DNA from: an uncultured Actinomycetes bacterium
Lineage (GTDB): Bacteria; Actinomycetota; Thermoleophilia; Solirubrobacterales; Solirubrobacteraceae
Direction of reading: 5' to 3'
Length of the DNA: 64,000 bases
NCBI GenBank assembly: GCA_937888775.1
Contig: CALAQT010000542.1
Coordinates: 54,864 to 118,863, forward strand
In this document: positions 26,728 through 36,607 of the stretch, piece by piece
Layout: each line of letters begins with the position of its first letter
How positions within the stretch are numbered: the stretch's first letter is position 1
Made by a program: the position numbers and the translations under genes
The notes under the pieces: model-generated
What the model was told of the DNA's origin: nothing
The model's database searches: none
Seen by the model: only the letters and a program-made list of their open reading frames with translations

Positions 26728-28647
26728 CTACTCCGAAGGGGTGATTGCCGGGGCCGACCCGGCCTTGGCGCCCGAACGGCGCCGCCCGCCTCTGCGGCCA
26801 CGACGCCGAGAGTTCGATTCTACGTCATCGCCGTCGTCATCGGACCCCGCCTGATCGCTGGGACCCTTGACGTCAACCAGCGAGGCCACGGCCGCCGTGC
26901 GACCCACCTCCTCGATCCGCACCATGTGCTTCTCGCCCACGTAGCGGGTGCCGCCGCGGATCGAGATTATGTAGCCATCGATCTTGGCCACTGCGTCGCC
27001 GGGGCTGTACATGTGCGGCTCGATGATCTCGACGTGGACCTCCTCGCCCTCTCGGAACGGCAGCGCGCGCTCCAGCACCTGCTCTCGATCTCCTTCCAGC
27101 AGCACGTTGAAGTGCTCCAAGGGCAGACCCTCCGAACCCTCGAAGTGAAACCACTTGCCGGTCTCCTCTTCGATCGCGTGCAGCACGCGTGCGTCGTTGC
27201 CGGTGAACTCCGCGCTGACGCGCGGATTCATCTGGACCAGCAGCGCTTCCGCCGAGGTCTCCTTGGCCAGGTCGCGCATCTGGCGCTCGAACTCGATCGC
27301 GATCGTCTCCTCGGACTTGATCACGCCTTCGCCGTCGCAGGTGGGGCACGGCCGGGTCATGATCTCCCGGACGCCGTCGGTGACGTTTTGGCGGGTCATC
27401 TCGACCAGCCCCAACGGGGAGATCTCCACCACGAAGGTCTTGGTCCGGTCCTCGTCGAGCGACTTGCGCAGCGTCTTGAGCACGGCTTCGCGGTTGCGGG
27501 CCCGCGCCATATCGATGAAGTCGATCACGATGATCCCGCCGATATCCCGCAGGCGCAGCTGGCGCACCACCTCCTCGGCGGCCTCGAGATTGGTCTTGGT
27601 GATCGTGTCCTCGAGCCTGGCCCCCTTGCCGCGGCCGATGAACGAGCCCGAGTTGACGTCGATCACCGTCAGCGCCTCGGCGTAGTCGATCATCAGATAC
27701 CCGCCGCTGGGCAGGTCGACGCGTCGCGACAGCGTGGAGGCGAGCACGTCCTCGACGCCGAAGGCCTCGAACAGCGGCTCGGGCTCCTCCCACAGGTCGA
27801 CGTGCTCGACGAGCTCGGGTGCGGTCCGGGAGAAGAACGACAGCAGCCGGTGATGTTGCTTGCGGTCGTCGACGATCGCCCGCTCGAAGTCGGCGGAGAA
27901 GATGTCGCGCACGACTCGAACCGAGAGGTCGGCCTCCTGGAATACGAGCGCGGGCGCCGGCGTCTCGGCGACGCGCTTCTGCAGCACCTCGCCGAGCTTG
28001 AACAGGTACACCAGCTCGCGCTCCAGATCGGCGCGCTTGGCGCCCTGCGCCGCGGTGCGGATGATCGCCCCGGCGCCTTTGAGCTCGAGCTTGGCGGCCT
28101 CCTTGCGCAGGCGCTCGCGCTCCTTCTCATCTAGCCGGCGCGAGACCCCCACGCCCTCGCCGTAGGGGGCATAGACCATGTAGCGCCCGGCGATGGTGAG
28201 ATCCATCGACAGTCGCGCGCCCTTGGTCTTGAGCGGATCCTTGACGACCTGCACCACGATCTCCTGGCCGGGCTTGAGCATGTCGGTGATGTTGCGTCCG
28301 TCCCGGCTTCCGCCCCGGCCGCGCCGTGGCGCCTCCACGCCGGGCAGCACGATCTCGTCGACGTGCAGGAAGCCGTTCTTCTCCAGCCCGATGTCGACGA
28401 ATGCCGCCTCGAGCCCGGCTAGGACGTTGTCGACCTGTCCCTTGTAGATGTTGCCCACGATCGAGCGCGCTCCGCGACGCTCCAGGTACAGCTCGGCCAC
28501 GTGGTAGCCGTCTGCGGGGCTCAACCCCTTGCGCCGCCGCCGTAGCGGCGCCGAACCCGCCTTACGCGGAGTCGGGGTTCCGGTTGCTTCCAGCAGCGCA
28601 ACCCGGGTCTCCCCACGATCCACGCTGACCAGCACTTGCTTCTTCAA
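26728..28647 (-). CDS. Ribonuclease E/G family endoribonuclease
   Basis: 639-aa RNase E/G protein that initiates mRNA decay and processes rRNA/tRNA. An S1 domain (GNIYKGQVDNVLAGLEAAFVD) lies near residues 60-150. The catalytic DNase-I-like domain has IDVNSGSF and IVIDFIDMARARNR with the metal-binding aspartates, and the zinc-link cysteines are in RPCPTCDGEG. The C-terminal tail is basic (RRRGRRGGRRRSGAK). Start TTG 28647 is uncertain; GTG a few codons later is possible. It is upstream of rplU-rpmA, a frequent actinobacterial order. Confidence 0.93.
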   Translation of the reverse strand: MKKQVLVSVDRGETRVALLEATGTPTPRKAGSAPLRRRRKGLSPADGYHVAELYLERRGARSIVGNIYKGQVDNVLAGLEAAFVDIGLEKNGFLHVDEIVLPGVEAPRRGRGGSRDGRNITDMLKPGQEIVVQVVKDPLKTKGARLSMDLTIAGRYMVYAPYGEGVGVSRRLDEKERERLRKEAAKLELKGAGAIIRTAAQGAKRADLERELVYLFKLGEVLQKRVAETPAPALVFQEADLSVRVVRDIFSADFERAIVDDRKQHHRLLSFFSRTAPELVEHVDLWEEPEPLFEAFGVEDVLASTLSRRVDLPSGGYLMIDYAEALTVIDVNSGSFIGRGKGARLEDTITKTNLEAAEEVVRQLRLRDIGGIIVIDFIDMARARNREAVLKTLRKSLDEDRTKTFVVEISPLGLVEMTRQNVTDGVREIMTRPCPTCDGEGVIKSEETIAIEFERQMRDLAKETSAEALLVQMNPRVSAEFTGNDARVLHAIEEETGKWFHFEGSEGLPLEHFNVLLEGDREQVLERALPFREGEEVHVEIIEPHMYSPGDAVAKIDGYIISIRGGTRYVGEKHMVRIEEVGRTAAVASLVDVKGPSDQAGSDDDGDDVESNSRRRGRRGGRRRSGAKAGSAPAITPSE

Positions 28648-28707
28648 TTGTCATTCAGTCCTTTGGTGAAAGTTTCGGCCGCGCGCGCAACGCAAAGCAG
28701 CGGCAGC

Positions 28708-29892
28708 CTATGAAAGTAGCGCCCGGCTCTTGGAAGCCGAAGTCATCCGTGCCTGGACGTAGATCGACTGCAGGAGCCCGATGGCGAGGAATGTGACGAT
28801 CACCGACGATCCGCCGTAGCTGAGCAAGGGCAGCGGGACACCGGTGATGGGCATGATCCCGATCGTCATGCCCACGTTCACGAAGACCTGGAACATGAGC
28901 ATCGCCAGGATGCCCCCGGCGATCAGCGTTCCGAACAGGTTCTTGGACATCGTGAGGATTCGCAGCGTGCGCCAGATCAGCAGCGCGTACAGCGAGAGCA
29001 CGACCGCGGCACCGACGAAGCCGTAGGTCTCCCCCACGGCCGCGAATACGAAGTCGGTGTCGTTGGCCGGCAGGAAGCTGAGCTTCGTCTGGGTCGCGTT
29101 CGCGCCGCGCCCGGTCTTCTGCCCAGAGCCGATCGCGATCAACGACTCATGGATGTTGTAAGTCTGGTTCTGCGGATCGCTTGACGGGTTCAAGAAGCCG
29201 GTCAGACGCTGGACCTGGTAGGGCTTGAGCAGGTGCACGCCGAGCGCCGGGGCGCCGGCCAGGACGATCGCGATCGAGGCGATGAACATCGTGACCAGCG
29301 CCGTCAGCTGCTTCCATGAGGTGCCGGCAAAGAACAGCAGGCTGAAGCCGACAGCCACGTAGACCATCCCGGTGCCGAGGTCGGGCTGTGGGATGACCAG
29401 CAATGCCGCGATCAGCGCCAGCAGCATGATCCGCGCGGTCGTACGCCATTCGTGCAGCCGGCGGGAGCGGTCGACGGCGAATCCCGACAGCGCCACGATG
29501 ATCAACAGCTTGCCGAACTCCGAGGACTGGAAATTCAGGAAGGGCAGCGGGATCCACCGCCGGGCACCCTGAATCGGCGGCATCCCGTAGACCACCAGGT
29601 TCAGGCCGATCATGACCGCGAACAGCCCCCACTTGTACTCCCGCAGCCGCGAGTAGTCGATCCGGCTCAGCGCCAGCGCCAGCGCCAGCCCGATGCCGGC
29701 GAAGATCGCCTGACGCTCGACGTAGTAGAGCGGGTGGCCGGGTACTTTCTGGCTGGTGGCGCCCTTGAGCGTCACGAGCGAGCAGGCGATCAGGCCCACG
29801 GCGCCGAGCAGCAGCAGCGGATCGAACATCGGCAGCAGGCGCGGGCGCGGGATCGCGGCCTCGTCGGAGACCTGGATCGGAGTCGCGCTCAT
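28708..29892 (-). CDS. rodA: Rod-shape SEDS glycosyltransferase RodA
   Basis: 394-aa polytopic SEDS protein that polymerises peptidoglycan glycan strands with its partner PBP2. About ten hydrophobic segments. SEDS landmarks: GARRWIPLPFLNFQSSEF, PQPDLGTGMVY (the conserved catalytic Asp), FVFAAVGETYGFVGA, GIMPITGVPLPLLSYGGSS. It overlaps mrdA by 4 nt, the standard PBP2-RodA pairing for sidewall synthesis. Confidence 0.96.
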   Translation of the reverse strand: MSATPIQVSDEAAIPRPRLLPMFDPLLLLGAVGLIACSLVTLKGATSQKVPGHPLYYVERQAIFAGIGLALALALSRIDYSRLREYKWGLFAVMIGLNLVVYGMPPIQGARRWIPLPFLNFQSSEFGKLLIIVALSGFAVDRSRRLHEWRTTARIMLLALIAALLVIPQPDLGTGMVYVAVGFSLLFFAGTSWKQLTALVTMFIASIAIVLAGAPALGVHLLKPYQVQRLTGFLNPSSDPQNQTYNIHESLIAIGSGQKTGRGANATQTKLSFLPANDTDFVFAAVGETYGFVGAAVVLSLYALLIWRTLRILTMSKNLFGTLIAGGILAMLMFQVFVNVGMTIGIMPITGVPLPLLSYGGSSVIVTFLAIGLLQSIYVQARMTSASKSRALLS

Positions 29893-31961
29893 AAGGTCGC
29901 CGAGCTCCCGGACTTATAGCTGCCCGGCTTGCCGAAGAACCACTGCGACAGGATCTGCCTGGCCACCGGGGCGGCCGCCACGTCGCCAAAGCCGCCCCGC
30001 TCGACGTGGACCACAACCACGATCGGCTTAGTGGTGGCGGTGGCGGGCACGAAGCAGGCATACCAGGCGTAGTCCTGTTCGACCCCGTTTGAGACGTACT
30101 GCGCGGTGCCGGTCTTGCCGTACACCTGCTCAGGGAAGTTGCCGAACACGTCGTCCGAGGTTCCGCCCGGCTGCGAGGCGGCGTCTCGCAGGCCCGTGCG
30201 GATCGTTTCCAGGTACAGCGGGTTGATGTTGATGTGCCGTGGCGCGGCTGGATTGATGTTCTGCAGCACGGTGCCGTCGGCATTCTGCACGTCGAGACCA
30301 AGGTGCGGGCGCACGATCGTGCCGCCGTTGGCCAGCGCTGCGTACACGACCGCCAGCTGCAGCGGCGTGACCTGGACGTCGCCCTGGCCGACGGCGAGGT
30401 TGACGTTGTCGCCGATCGTCCACAGGTTCCCGTCGGCGATCCCGCACCCACCCGCCGACGCCGGATGCTTCGGGTGGCCTTTGAACTGTCCCGTGGCCTG
30501 CTCGCACTCGAGCTCGAGCTTGTCGCGGTTGGCGCGCCAGCGCGGCGTCGGAAGCGTGCCCGACAGCTCACCGCCGAGGTCGATCCCGGTCGGCTGGCCG
30601 ATCCCGAACGCGCGGGCCCACTGGTCCAGCGGGCCGCCGTCGGGGTGGGTGGTGGGGTCGGCGTTGGTCTTGGCGCCGAGGTTGTAGAAGAAATCGTCGG
30701 ATGAGACGCGCAGCGCGTTGACGATGTCAAGCGTGCCGTCGACCGCGTGACCGGCGTTGTGCAGGCAGTCGGTGGTGTTTGCAAAGCAGAACGACCCGGT
30801 GTCGTCGTATTCGTCTCCGATGCTCCAGACACCACTCTCGAGCGCGGCCGTCCCCGTGATCGGCTTGAACGCCGAGCCGGTTGGCCCCGCGCTCTGAGTC
30901 GCGCGGTTGAGCAGCGGATCGCCGCTATTCGCGTTGGTCAGCTTTTTGTAGGTGGCCTCCGACAGCGACTTAGTGAACAGGGTGGGGTCAAAGGTCGGGT
31001 TGGACCCCATCGCGTAGACCTCGCCGTTGATCGGGTCCATCGCGACGAAGGCTCCGCCGGTCGCGCCCGGGTTGCTGGCGATCGACGTTGCCAGCGCCTG
31101 CTCGCCGACGCGCTGGAGGTTGGCATCCAGCGACAGCGCCAGGTTATGGCCGGTAATCGGAGGCGTCTCGGACAGGACGCCGGTCGGCTCTCCGAACGCG
31201 TTGACCTCCACGTGCTCGACGCCGTCGGTTCCGCGCAGGAAGTTGTCGTAGTAGCCCTCCAGGCCAGACTGTCCGATGATCGCGTTCTGCGACACGCCCC
31301 GGTAGGCCCGCTGCTTGACCTCGGTCGAGTTGATCGGCCCGACGGTCCCCAGCAGCTGCGCCGCGAGCGTGTGCATCGGGTAGCTGGGGAGATACACCTG
31401 CGCTACCGAGACCGACGGGAACTGCTCCTGGCGCTCGGCCAGGTAGTACTGGATGTCCTTAGAGACATCGGTCTTGACCGTCACGTTGGCGTAGGGCAGC
31501 AGCGCCAGCTGCTGCTGGACATCGCACGGGATCGTGGCCAGATGCAGATGGATCGTGACCCGATGCGGATGCACCCCCCCCTTCACCGTCTCGACCTTGC
31601 AATCGATGCGCTTGTTCGACATCCCAAGGACCTTGCCTAGCCGGCGGTAGAGCGCACGCTGCGCCTCGGGAGAGTTGGGCAGGTCAGGCGGCGATATCTG
31701 GACCGCCAGCGCCTTTGTGCTGTCCACCAGGATCTGGCCGGTGCGGTCCAGGATCTCGCCGCGGGGGGCGGCGATGGCGATGTCCCGCACGCGGTTGACC
31801 TTCGCCTCGTTGAGGTATTGGTCGCCGGACAGGACCTGCAGGAACCACAGGCGGAAGAAGACGATCGCGAACATCGCCAGCGCCAGGCTGCCGACGACCG
31901 CCACACGCAGCGCGAGCTCCGGCGTCAGCGGGGGGCGGCGATCTTCGGGAAGCTGGATCAT
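29889..31961 (-). CDS. mrdA: Penicillin-binding protein 2 (transpeptidase)
   Basis: 690-aa class B PBP anchored by an N-terminal helix (ALRVAVVGSLALAMFAIVFF region). It has the PBP dimerisation domain (PRGEILDRTGQILV) and a transpeptidase domain with SAFK (SxxK, about residue 365), the SSDDFF region (SxN position) and YGKTGTAQYV (KTG). It cross-links peptidoglycan during elongation as the partner of RodA. It follows mreD after 2 nt and overlaps rodA. Confidence 0.96.
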   Translation of the reverse strand: MIQLPEDRRPPLTPELALRVAVVGSLALAMFAIVFFRLWFLQVLSGDQYLNEAKVNRVRDIAIAAPRGEILDRTGQILVDSTKALAVQISPPDLPNSPEAQRALYRRLGKVLGMSNKRIDCKVETVKGGVHPHRVTIHLHLATIPCDVQQQLALLPYANVTVKTDVSKDIQYYLAERQEQFPSVSVAQVYLPSYPMHTLAAQLLGTVGPINSTEVKQRAYRGVSQNAIIGQSGLEGYYDNFLRGTDGVEHVEVNAFGEPTGVLSETPPITGHNLALSLDANLQRVGEQALATSIASNPGATGGAFVAMDPINGEVYAMGSNPTFDPTLFTKSLSEATYKKLTNANSGDPLLNRATQSAGPTGSAFKPITGTAALESGVWSIGDEYDDTGSFCFANTTDCLHNAGHAVDGTLDIVNALRVSSDDFFYNLGAKTNADPTTHPDGGPLDQWARAFGIGQPTGIDLGGELSGTLPTPRWRANRDKLELECEQATGQFKGHPKHPASAGGCGIADGNLWTIGDNVNLAVGQGDVQVTPLQLAVVYAALANGGTIVRPHLGLDVQNADGTVLQNINPAAPRHININPLYLETIRTGLRDAASQPGGTSDDVFGNFPEQVYGKTGTAQYVSNGVEQDYAWYACFVPATATTKPIVVVVHVERGGFGDVAAAPVARQILSQWFFGKPGSYKSGSSATL

Positions 31962-31963
31962 CG

Positions 31964-32560
31964 TCAGGAGCGGGGGATCTGCCCGAGTCGCTGCGAAGGA
32001 CTGTGCAGCGGGCTCAGACCACCGGTCGTGTAGGCGCGCCGGCGCCGGCGCCGCGGGTCATCGGGCAGCGCCGGGGTGACGATCCGGCGCACGAGCGCGT
32101 AAACCGGCAGCGCTAGCAGCGTGTTGACCAGCACCGTGATGAAGATCTGCTGCAACAGCAGCAAGCTGACGGGCGCGTCGACGCCCAGCAGGAACTGGAT
32201 CAGGGTCATCCCCACGCCGGCGACCGCCGTGGCGGCCGCTCCCGCGGCGAGTGGGACGAGCCCGTGGGCCGGATCACGCAGCTCGCGCAGCCGGCCGGCC
32301 CAGTAGCCGATCGCGATGTAGAGCAGCGACGTCACCCCGAGCGTCTGCACCAGGATCGTGTCGACGAGCAGCCCGGTGCCAAAGCCCATGATCGCGCCGG
32401 GCATCGATCCGGCCAGCAGACCGACCGACATCACCACCAGCGGCGAGAGGTCGGCGCTGACACCGAAGATCGAGATCTGCGAGACGGCGGCCTGCTGGAC
32501 CAGGACGGTCAAGAACCCGAGCACCACCAGCCGGATCGCGAGACGCAGCGAAGCCTTCAC
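31964..32560 (-). CDS. mreD: Rod-shape protein MreD
   Basis: 198-aa membrane protein with about five hydrophobic segments (LVVLGFLTVLVQQAAV, FGTGLLVDTILVQTLGVTSL as landmarks) and a basic C-terminal tail. It is recognised mainly by position between mreC and mrdA plus topology. Its ATG overlaps the mreC stop by 4 nt. MreD stabilises MreC and the elongation complex by an unclear mechanism. Confidence 0.88.
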   Translation of the reverse strand: MKASLRLAIRLVVLGFLTVLVQQAAVSQISIFGVSADLSPLVVMSVGLLAGSMPGAIMGFGTGLLVDTILVQTLGVTSLLYIAIGYWAGRLRELRDPAHGLVPLAAGAAATAVAGVGMTLIQFLLGVDAPVSLLLLQQIFITVLVNTLLALPVYALVRRIVTPALPDDPRRRRRRAYTTGGLSPLHSPSQRLGQIPRS

Positions 32561-33453
32561 GGAAGCTGGGCCCGCTGGCTGCCTGGGTGAGGCCGGGTGA
32601 GGATCTGGACGAACGACAGATGCCTCAGATTCCCCCCGGGCGACACCTGGACCTGGCCGCTGTTGAGCAGCTCGTTCTGACTGGCGCTGGAGACGTGTCC
32701 GATCGGAATCCCCGGCGGGTACAGCGAGTCGACCGCTGGATTTGACGGATCCGCAAAACCGGCGGTCACGACCTGCTGACCGGCCGCGATCGGGGCATGG
32801 TTGGGCAGGTCCTGCAGCAGCATCTGATTGGGGTTGCCGACGGCCGGAACCAGTACGCCGGTGTCGCCGCCCCCGCGCAAATCGAGCACCTGCGCCGCGA
32901 CCGCGTAGGAGTGGTCGGTGATCAGCGTGACGACCGAGACGTTGGCGTCCAGCGTCGTCACCTTGCCCACCAGCGCGCCGTATCCGATCACCGGATCGTT
33001 GAGTTCGACGCCGTCGACCGAGCCCTTGTCAACCTGGATCGTCTGATACCAGAGCGTGGGATCGCGACCGATCACGGACGCGGCGACGGGGTGATAGCTG
33101 TTCACGCCGATGCTGTTGTCGAGCCCCACCTCCTGGCTGAGCTCCTGATTCTGGATCTGTTCCAGGCGCAGGGCGTCATTCTTGGCTTGCAGCGTGTCCA
33201 CCTCCTTCTGCAGCCGGTCCACCCGCGACTTGGCGCGCAGCGTGTCCGAGACCCATCCGGCCACGTCGCGGACCGGCGAGAGCACCTTGCTGGCGCCTTC
33301 CTGGACGGGGGACAGGACCTCGACAATCCCCCGCTGCACCGAATGCAGCGGACTGGTGGGCGACTCGCCGAAATAGGCGGTCAGCAGAATCAGGGAAACG
33401 CCGACGAGCAGCGCAAGCACTGCGCGCCGTCGCCGAACCTGTTTGTCATGCAC
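32557..33453 (-). CDS. mreC: Rod-shape protein MreC
   Basis: 298-aa single-pass protein. One N-terminal helix (AVLALLVGVSLILLTAYF) is followed by a coiled coil (SRVDRLQKEVDTLQAKNDA, about 75-105) and the periplasmic MreC beta domain (AASVIGRDPTLWYQTIQVD, GYGALVGKVTTLD, VSVVTLITD). It links cytoplasmic MreB with PBP2/RodA. GTG 33453 is used; the nearby ATG at 33449 is out of frame. Confidence 0.95.
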   Translation of the reverse strand: MHDKQVRRRRAVLALLVGVSLILLTAYFGESPTSPLHSVQRGIVEVLSPVQEGASKVLSPVRDVAGWVSDTLRAKSRVDRLQKEVDTLQAKNDALRLEQIQNQELSQEVGLDNSIGVNSYHPVAASVIGRDPTLWYQTIQVDKGSVDGVELNDPVIGYGALVGKVTTLDANVSVVTLITDHSYAVAAQVLDLRGGGDTGVLVPAVGNPNQMLLQDLPNHAPIAAGQQVVTAGFADPSNPAVDSLYPPGIPIGHVSSASQNELLNSGQVQVSPGGNLRHLSFVQILTRPHPGSQRAQLP

Positions 33454-33507
33454 GAGCTGCGTTTCTCCAAAGTTGCGCTCCGAACGCGTCGGACACCGGA
33501 TTTCAAC

Positions 33508-34713
<1,206 letters not shown>

Positions 34714-34803
34714 CTAAACGCCAGTTAAGTTGCAGCGCATGGGACCGCGTGCGGGGGTCGGGAGCTCATCCGAGACGACATTCGATGCGCGCTCGCCGCT
34801 GAT

Positions 34804-35370
34804 TCAGGTTCCGGTTAGCAGCCCGGGCATCAGCTCCAACAGGGTCGTCACGGGCAGCCCGACCACGTTTGAGTAGTCGCCCTCGATCCCGGCCACCAGC
34901 GCTGCGCCGCGTCCCTGGATCGCATAGCCGCCGGCCCGTTCGCACCACTCCTTGGTCTCCAGGTACCAGTCGATCAGGCGGTCGTCGAGCGCCCGGAAGT
35001 CCACCAGCGTGGTGGCGGCTGCCGTTTTCGTCCCGCCCGGCGTCACCAGGCAGACACCACTGATCACGGCGTGCCTTCGCCCGCTGAGCGCCACCAGCAT
35101 CTCTCGGGCGTCTGCTGCATCGGCCGGCTTGCCGTGGATCCGCGGCCCCACGCTCACCACCGTGTCCACCCCCAGCACGACCGAATCGCCCGCGTCGCGC
35201 GCCACCGCCGTCGCCTTGCGGTAAGCGTTCTCCACGGCGACCTCGTGCGCCGGGCCTGACTCCAGCTCCTCCACGTCGCGCACACGCACCTCGAACGCGA
35301 TCCCGAGCTGCTCCAGGATTGCGCGTCGCTGTGGCGATCGCGACGCCAGGATCAGGTGATCACCCGGCAG
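34804..35370 (-). CDS. maf: Maf-like nucleoside triphosphate pyrophosphatase
   Basis: 188-aa Maf/Ham1-fold enzyme that hydrolyses non-canonical or modified NTPs (dTTP/UTP-type in many Maf proteins). The catalytic N-terminus LILASRSPQRR (SxSPxR) is only included if translation begins at CTG 35370. No ATG, GTG or TTG lies between this block and the in-frame TAG of ndk, and the next start (35289) would remove the motif. Other landmarks: VLGVDTVVSVG, GKPADAADAREML, GGYAIQGRGAALV. It lies 6 nt after ndk. Confidence 0.9.
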   Translation of the reverse strand: MPGDHLILASRSPQRRAILEQLGIAFEVRVRDVEELESGPAHEVAVENAYRKATAVARDAGDSVVLGVDTVVSVGPRIHGKPADAADAREMLVALSGRRHAVISGVCLVTPGGTKTAAATTLVDFRALDDRLIDWYLETKEWCERAGGYAIQGRGAALVAGIEGDYSNVVGLPVTTLLELMPGLLTGT

Positions 35371-35376
35371 CGCGTG

Positions 35377-35784
35377 CTACTGCAGATTTGGGAAGAACAG
35401 CGCAACTTCCCGGGCGGAGGACTCAGGCGAGTCGGACCCGTGGACCATGTTCTGACCCACGGCGACCGCGTAATCGCCGCGGATCGAGCCGGTGGCGGCC
35501 TCCAGCGGGTTGGTGGCGCCGATCACCTGACGGGCGGCCACGATCGCCTGCTCGCCCTCCAGCACCATCGCCACCAGCGGCCCGGAGGTGATGAAGTCGA
35601 CCAGCTCACCGAAGAATGGCTTGCCCTCATGCTCGGCGTAATGGCGCCGGGCCAGGTCACGGGTGATCGTCATCAGCTGTAGGGCAGCCAGCGACAGCCC
35701 CTTGCGCTCGAAGCGGGAGATGATCTCCCCGGTCAGGTTGCGAGCGAAGGCATCGGGCTTGACGAGGATGAGCGTGCGCTCCAT
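35377..35784 (-). CDS. ndk: Nucleoside diphosphate kinase
   Basis: 135-aa hexameric kinase that equalises NTP and dNTP pools through a phospho-His. [19 protein letters not shown] at the N-terminus, [23 protein letters not shown], and [15 protein letters not shown] with the catalytic His. Complete and of normal length. First gene of an ndk-maf pair on the minus strand. Confidence 0.97.
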   Translation of the reverse strand: MERTLILVKPDAFARNLTGEIISRFERKGLSLAALQLMTITRDLARRHYAEHEGKPFFGELVDFITSGPLVAMVLEGEQAIVAARQVIGATNPLEAATGSIRGDYAVAVGQNMVHGSDSPESSAREVALFFPNLQ

Positions 35785-35828
35785 GGGCGGCGGTGGGGTG
35801 GGTGGGTGAGACGGGGTCTGGGGCTGGG

Positions 35829-36368
35829 TCAGGTGGTGGTGGAAGACTGCTCGGCGGCCGGCTGCTCGAGCTCGGCGCCGCCCTCCCGCCGACGCCGCGA
35901 CCGACGCGGAACGGGTGCGGCGGCTCCGATCTCGGCCTCACAGAATGGGCAGACCTTCCAGGTCGGGTCAAGCGGGCGGCCACAGGTCTGGCACGGATCC
36001 TTGAGCTTGCGCATGCAGTTGGGGCACCGCAGGAAGTCCTTCTCGACCTCGTAGTCGCAATGCGGGCAGAGGTGGTAGCCGAGTTCGGCCAAGCGCGCCT
36101 CGGCGGCCTGCATCTCGAGCTCACGCTCGCGCACGTCGTCCAGATACTCAGGCGGGCGGACGATCATGTAAACGATCGTGCCCACGAACGGAAACAGCGA
36201 GGCGGCGGTCGCGCATCCGACCAGCAACGGGTCGGCGATTCGCCGGCGGGCGTCGGCCCAGGTCCAGTAGACCAGGGCGAGCCAGATCACCACCAGGAAC
36301 AGGAGCACCAGCTCTACGGCCAGTTTGAGCGCGCTGTTGGTGATTCCAAAGAGGGCTGCAGACGGCAT
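35829..36368 (-). CDS. Membrane protein with C-terminal double zinc ribbon
   Basis: 179 aa. Two N-terminal hydrophobic helices ([20 protein letters not shown] and [16 protein letters not shown]), then a charged linker, then four CxxC pairs (CPHC, CPNC, CQTC, CPFC) at about residues 105-150, i.e. two zinc ribbons. It ends in a basic, then Ser/Thr-rich tail. Often found near folC in this lineage by my recollection; function unknown. It may recruit a partner to the membrane. Probably read with the 40-aa membrane protein and folC upstream. Confidence 0.8.
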   Translation of the reverse strand: MPSAALFGITNSALKLAVELVLLFLVVIWLALVYWTWADARRRIADPLLVGCATAASLFPFVGTIVYMIVRPPEYLDDVRERELEMQAAEARLAELGYHLCPHCDYEVEKDFLRCPNCMRKLKDPCQTCGRPLDPTWKVCPFCEAEIGAAAPVPRRSRRRREGGAELEQPAAEQSSTTT

Positions 36369-36484
36369 TTAAAGAGGCGAGTGTAGTGGGAGCAGGAGTC
36401 GAAGGGCGCAGGATGCAGGGCGCGGCGCCTATACAAATACGCCGTCGACCCTGGGGATCCTTGCTTGCCGCGGTTGAAGTTCGG

Positions 36485-36607
36485 CTAGAGGAACACCCGC
36501 CCGAACAGGTAACCGATCCCGAAGAAAACCAGGATCACCACCGCGACGATCAGGGCCACGAGCCCGATCATCGTCAGAAAGCCGGGCTGATCGTCGGGAT
36601 CGTTCAC
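36485..36607 (-). CDS. 40-aa single-pass membrane protein
   Basis: Short frame GTG 36607 to TAG 36485, overlapping the folC stop as GTGA. It encodes an acidic N-terminus (MNDPDDQPGF) and one hydrophobic helix (LVALIVAVVILVFFGIGYLF) ending in GRVFL. The coupling to folC and the typical acidic-in/hydrophobic pattern make it likely to be translated. No function can be named. It is too small to be found by most gene callers. Confidence 0.65.
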   Translation of the reverse strand: MNDPDDQPGFLTMIGLVALIVAVVILVFFGIGYLFGRVFL

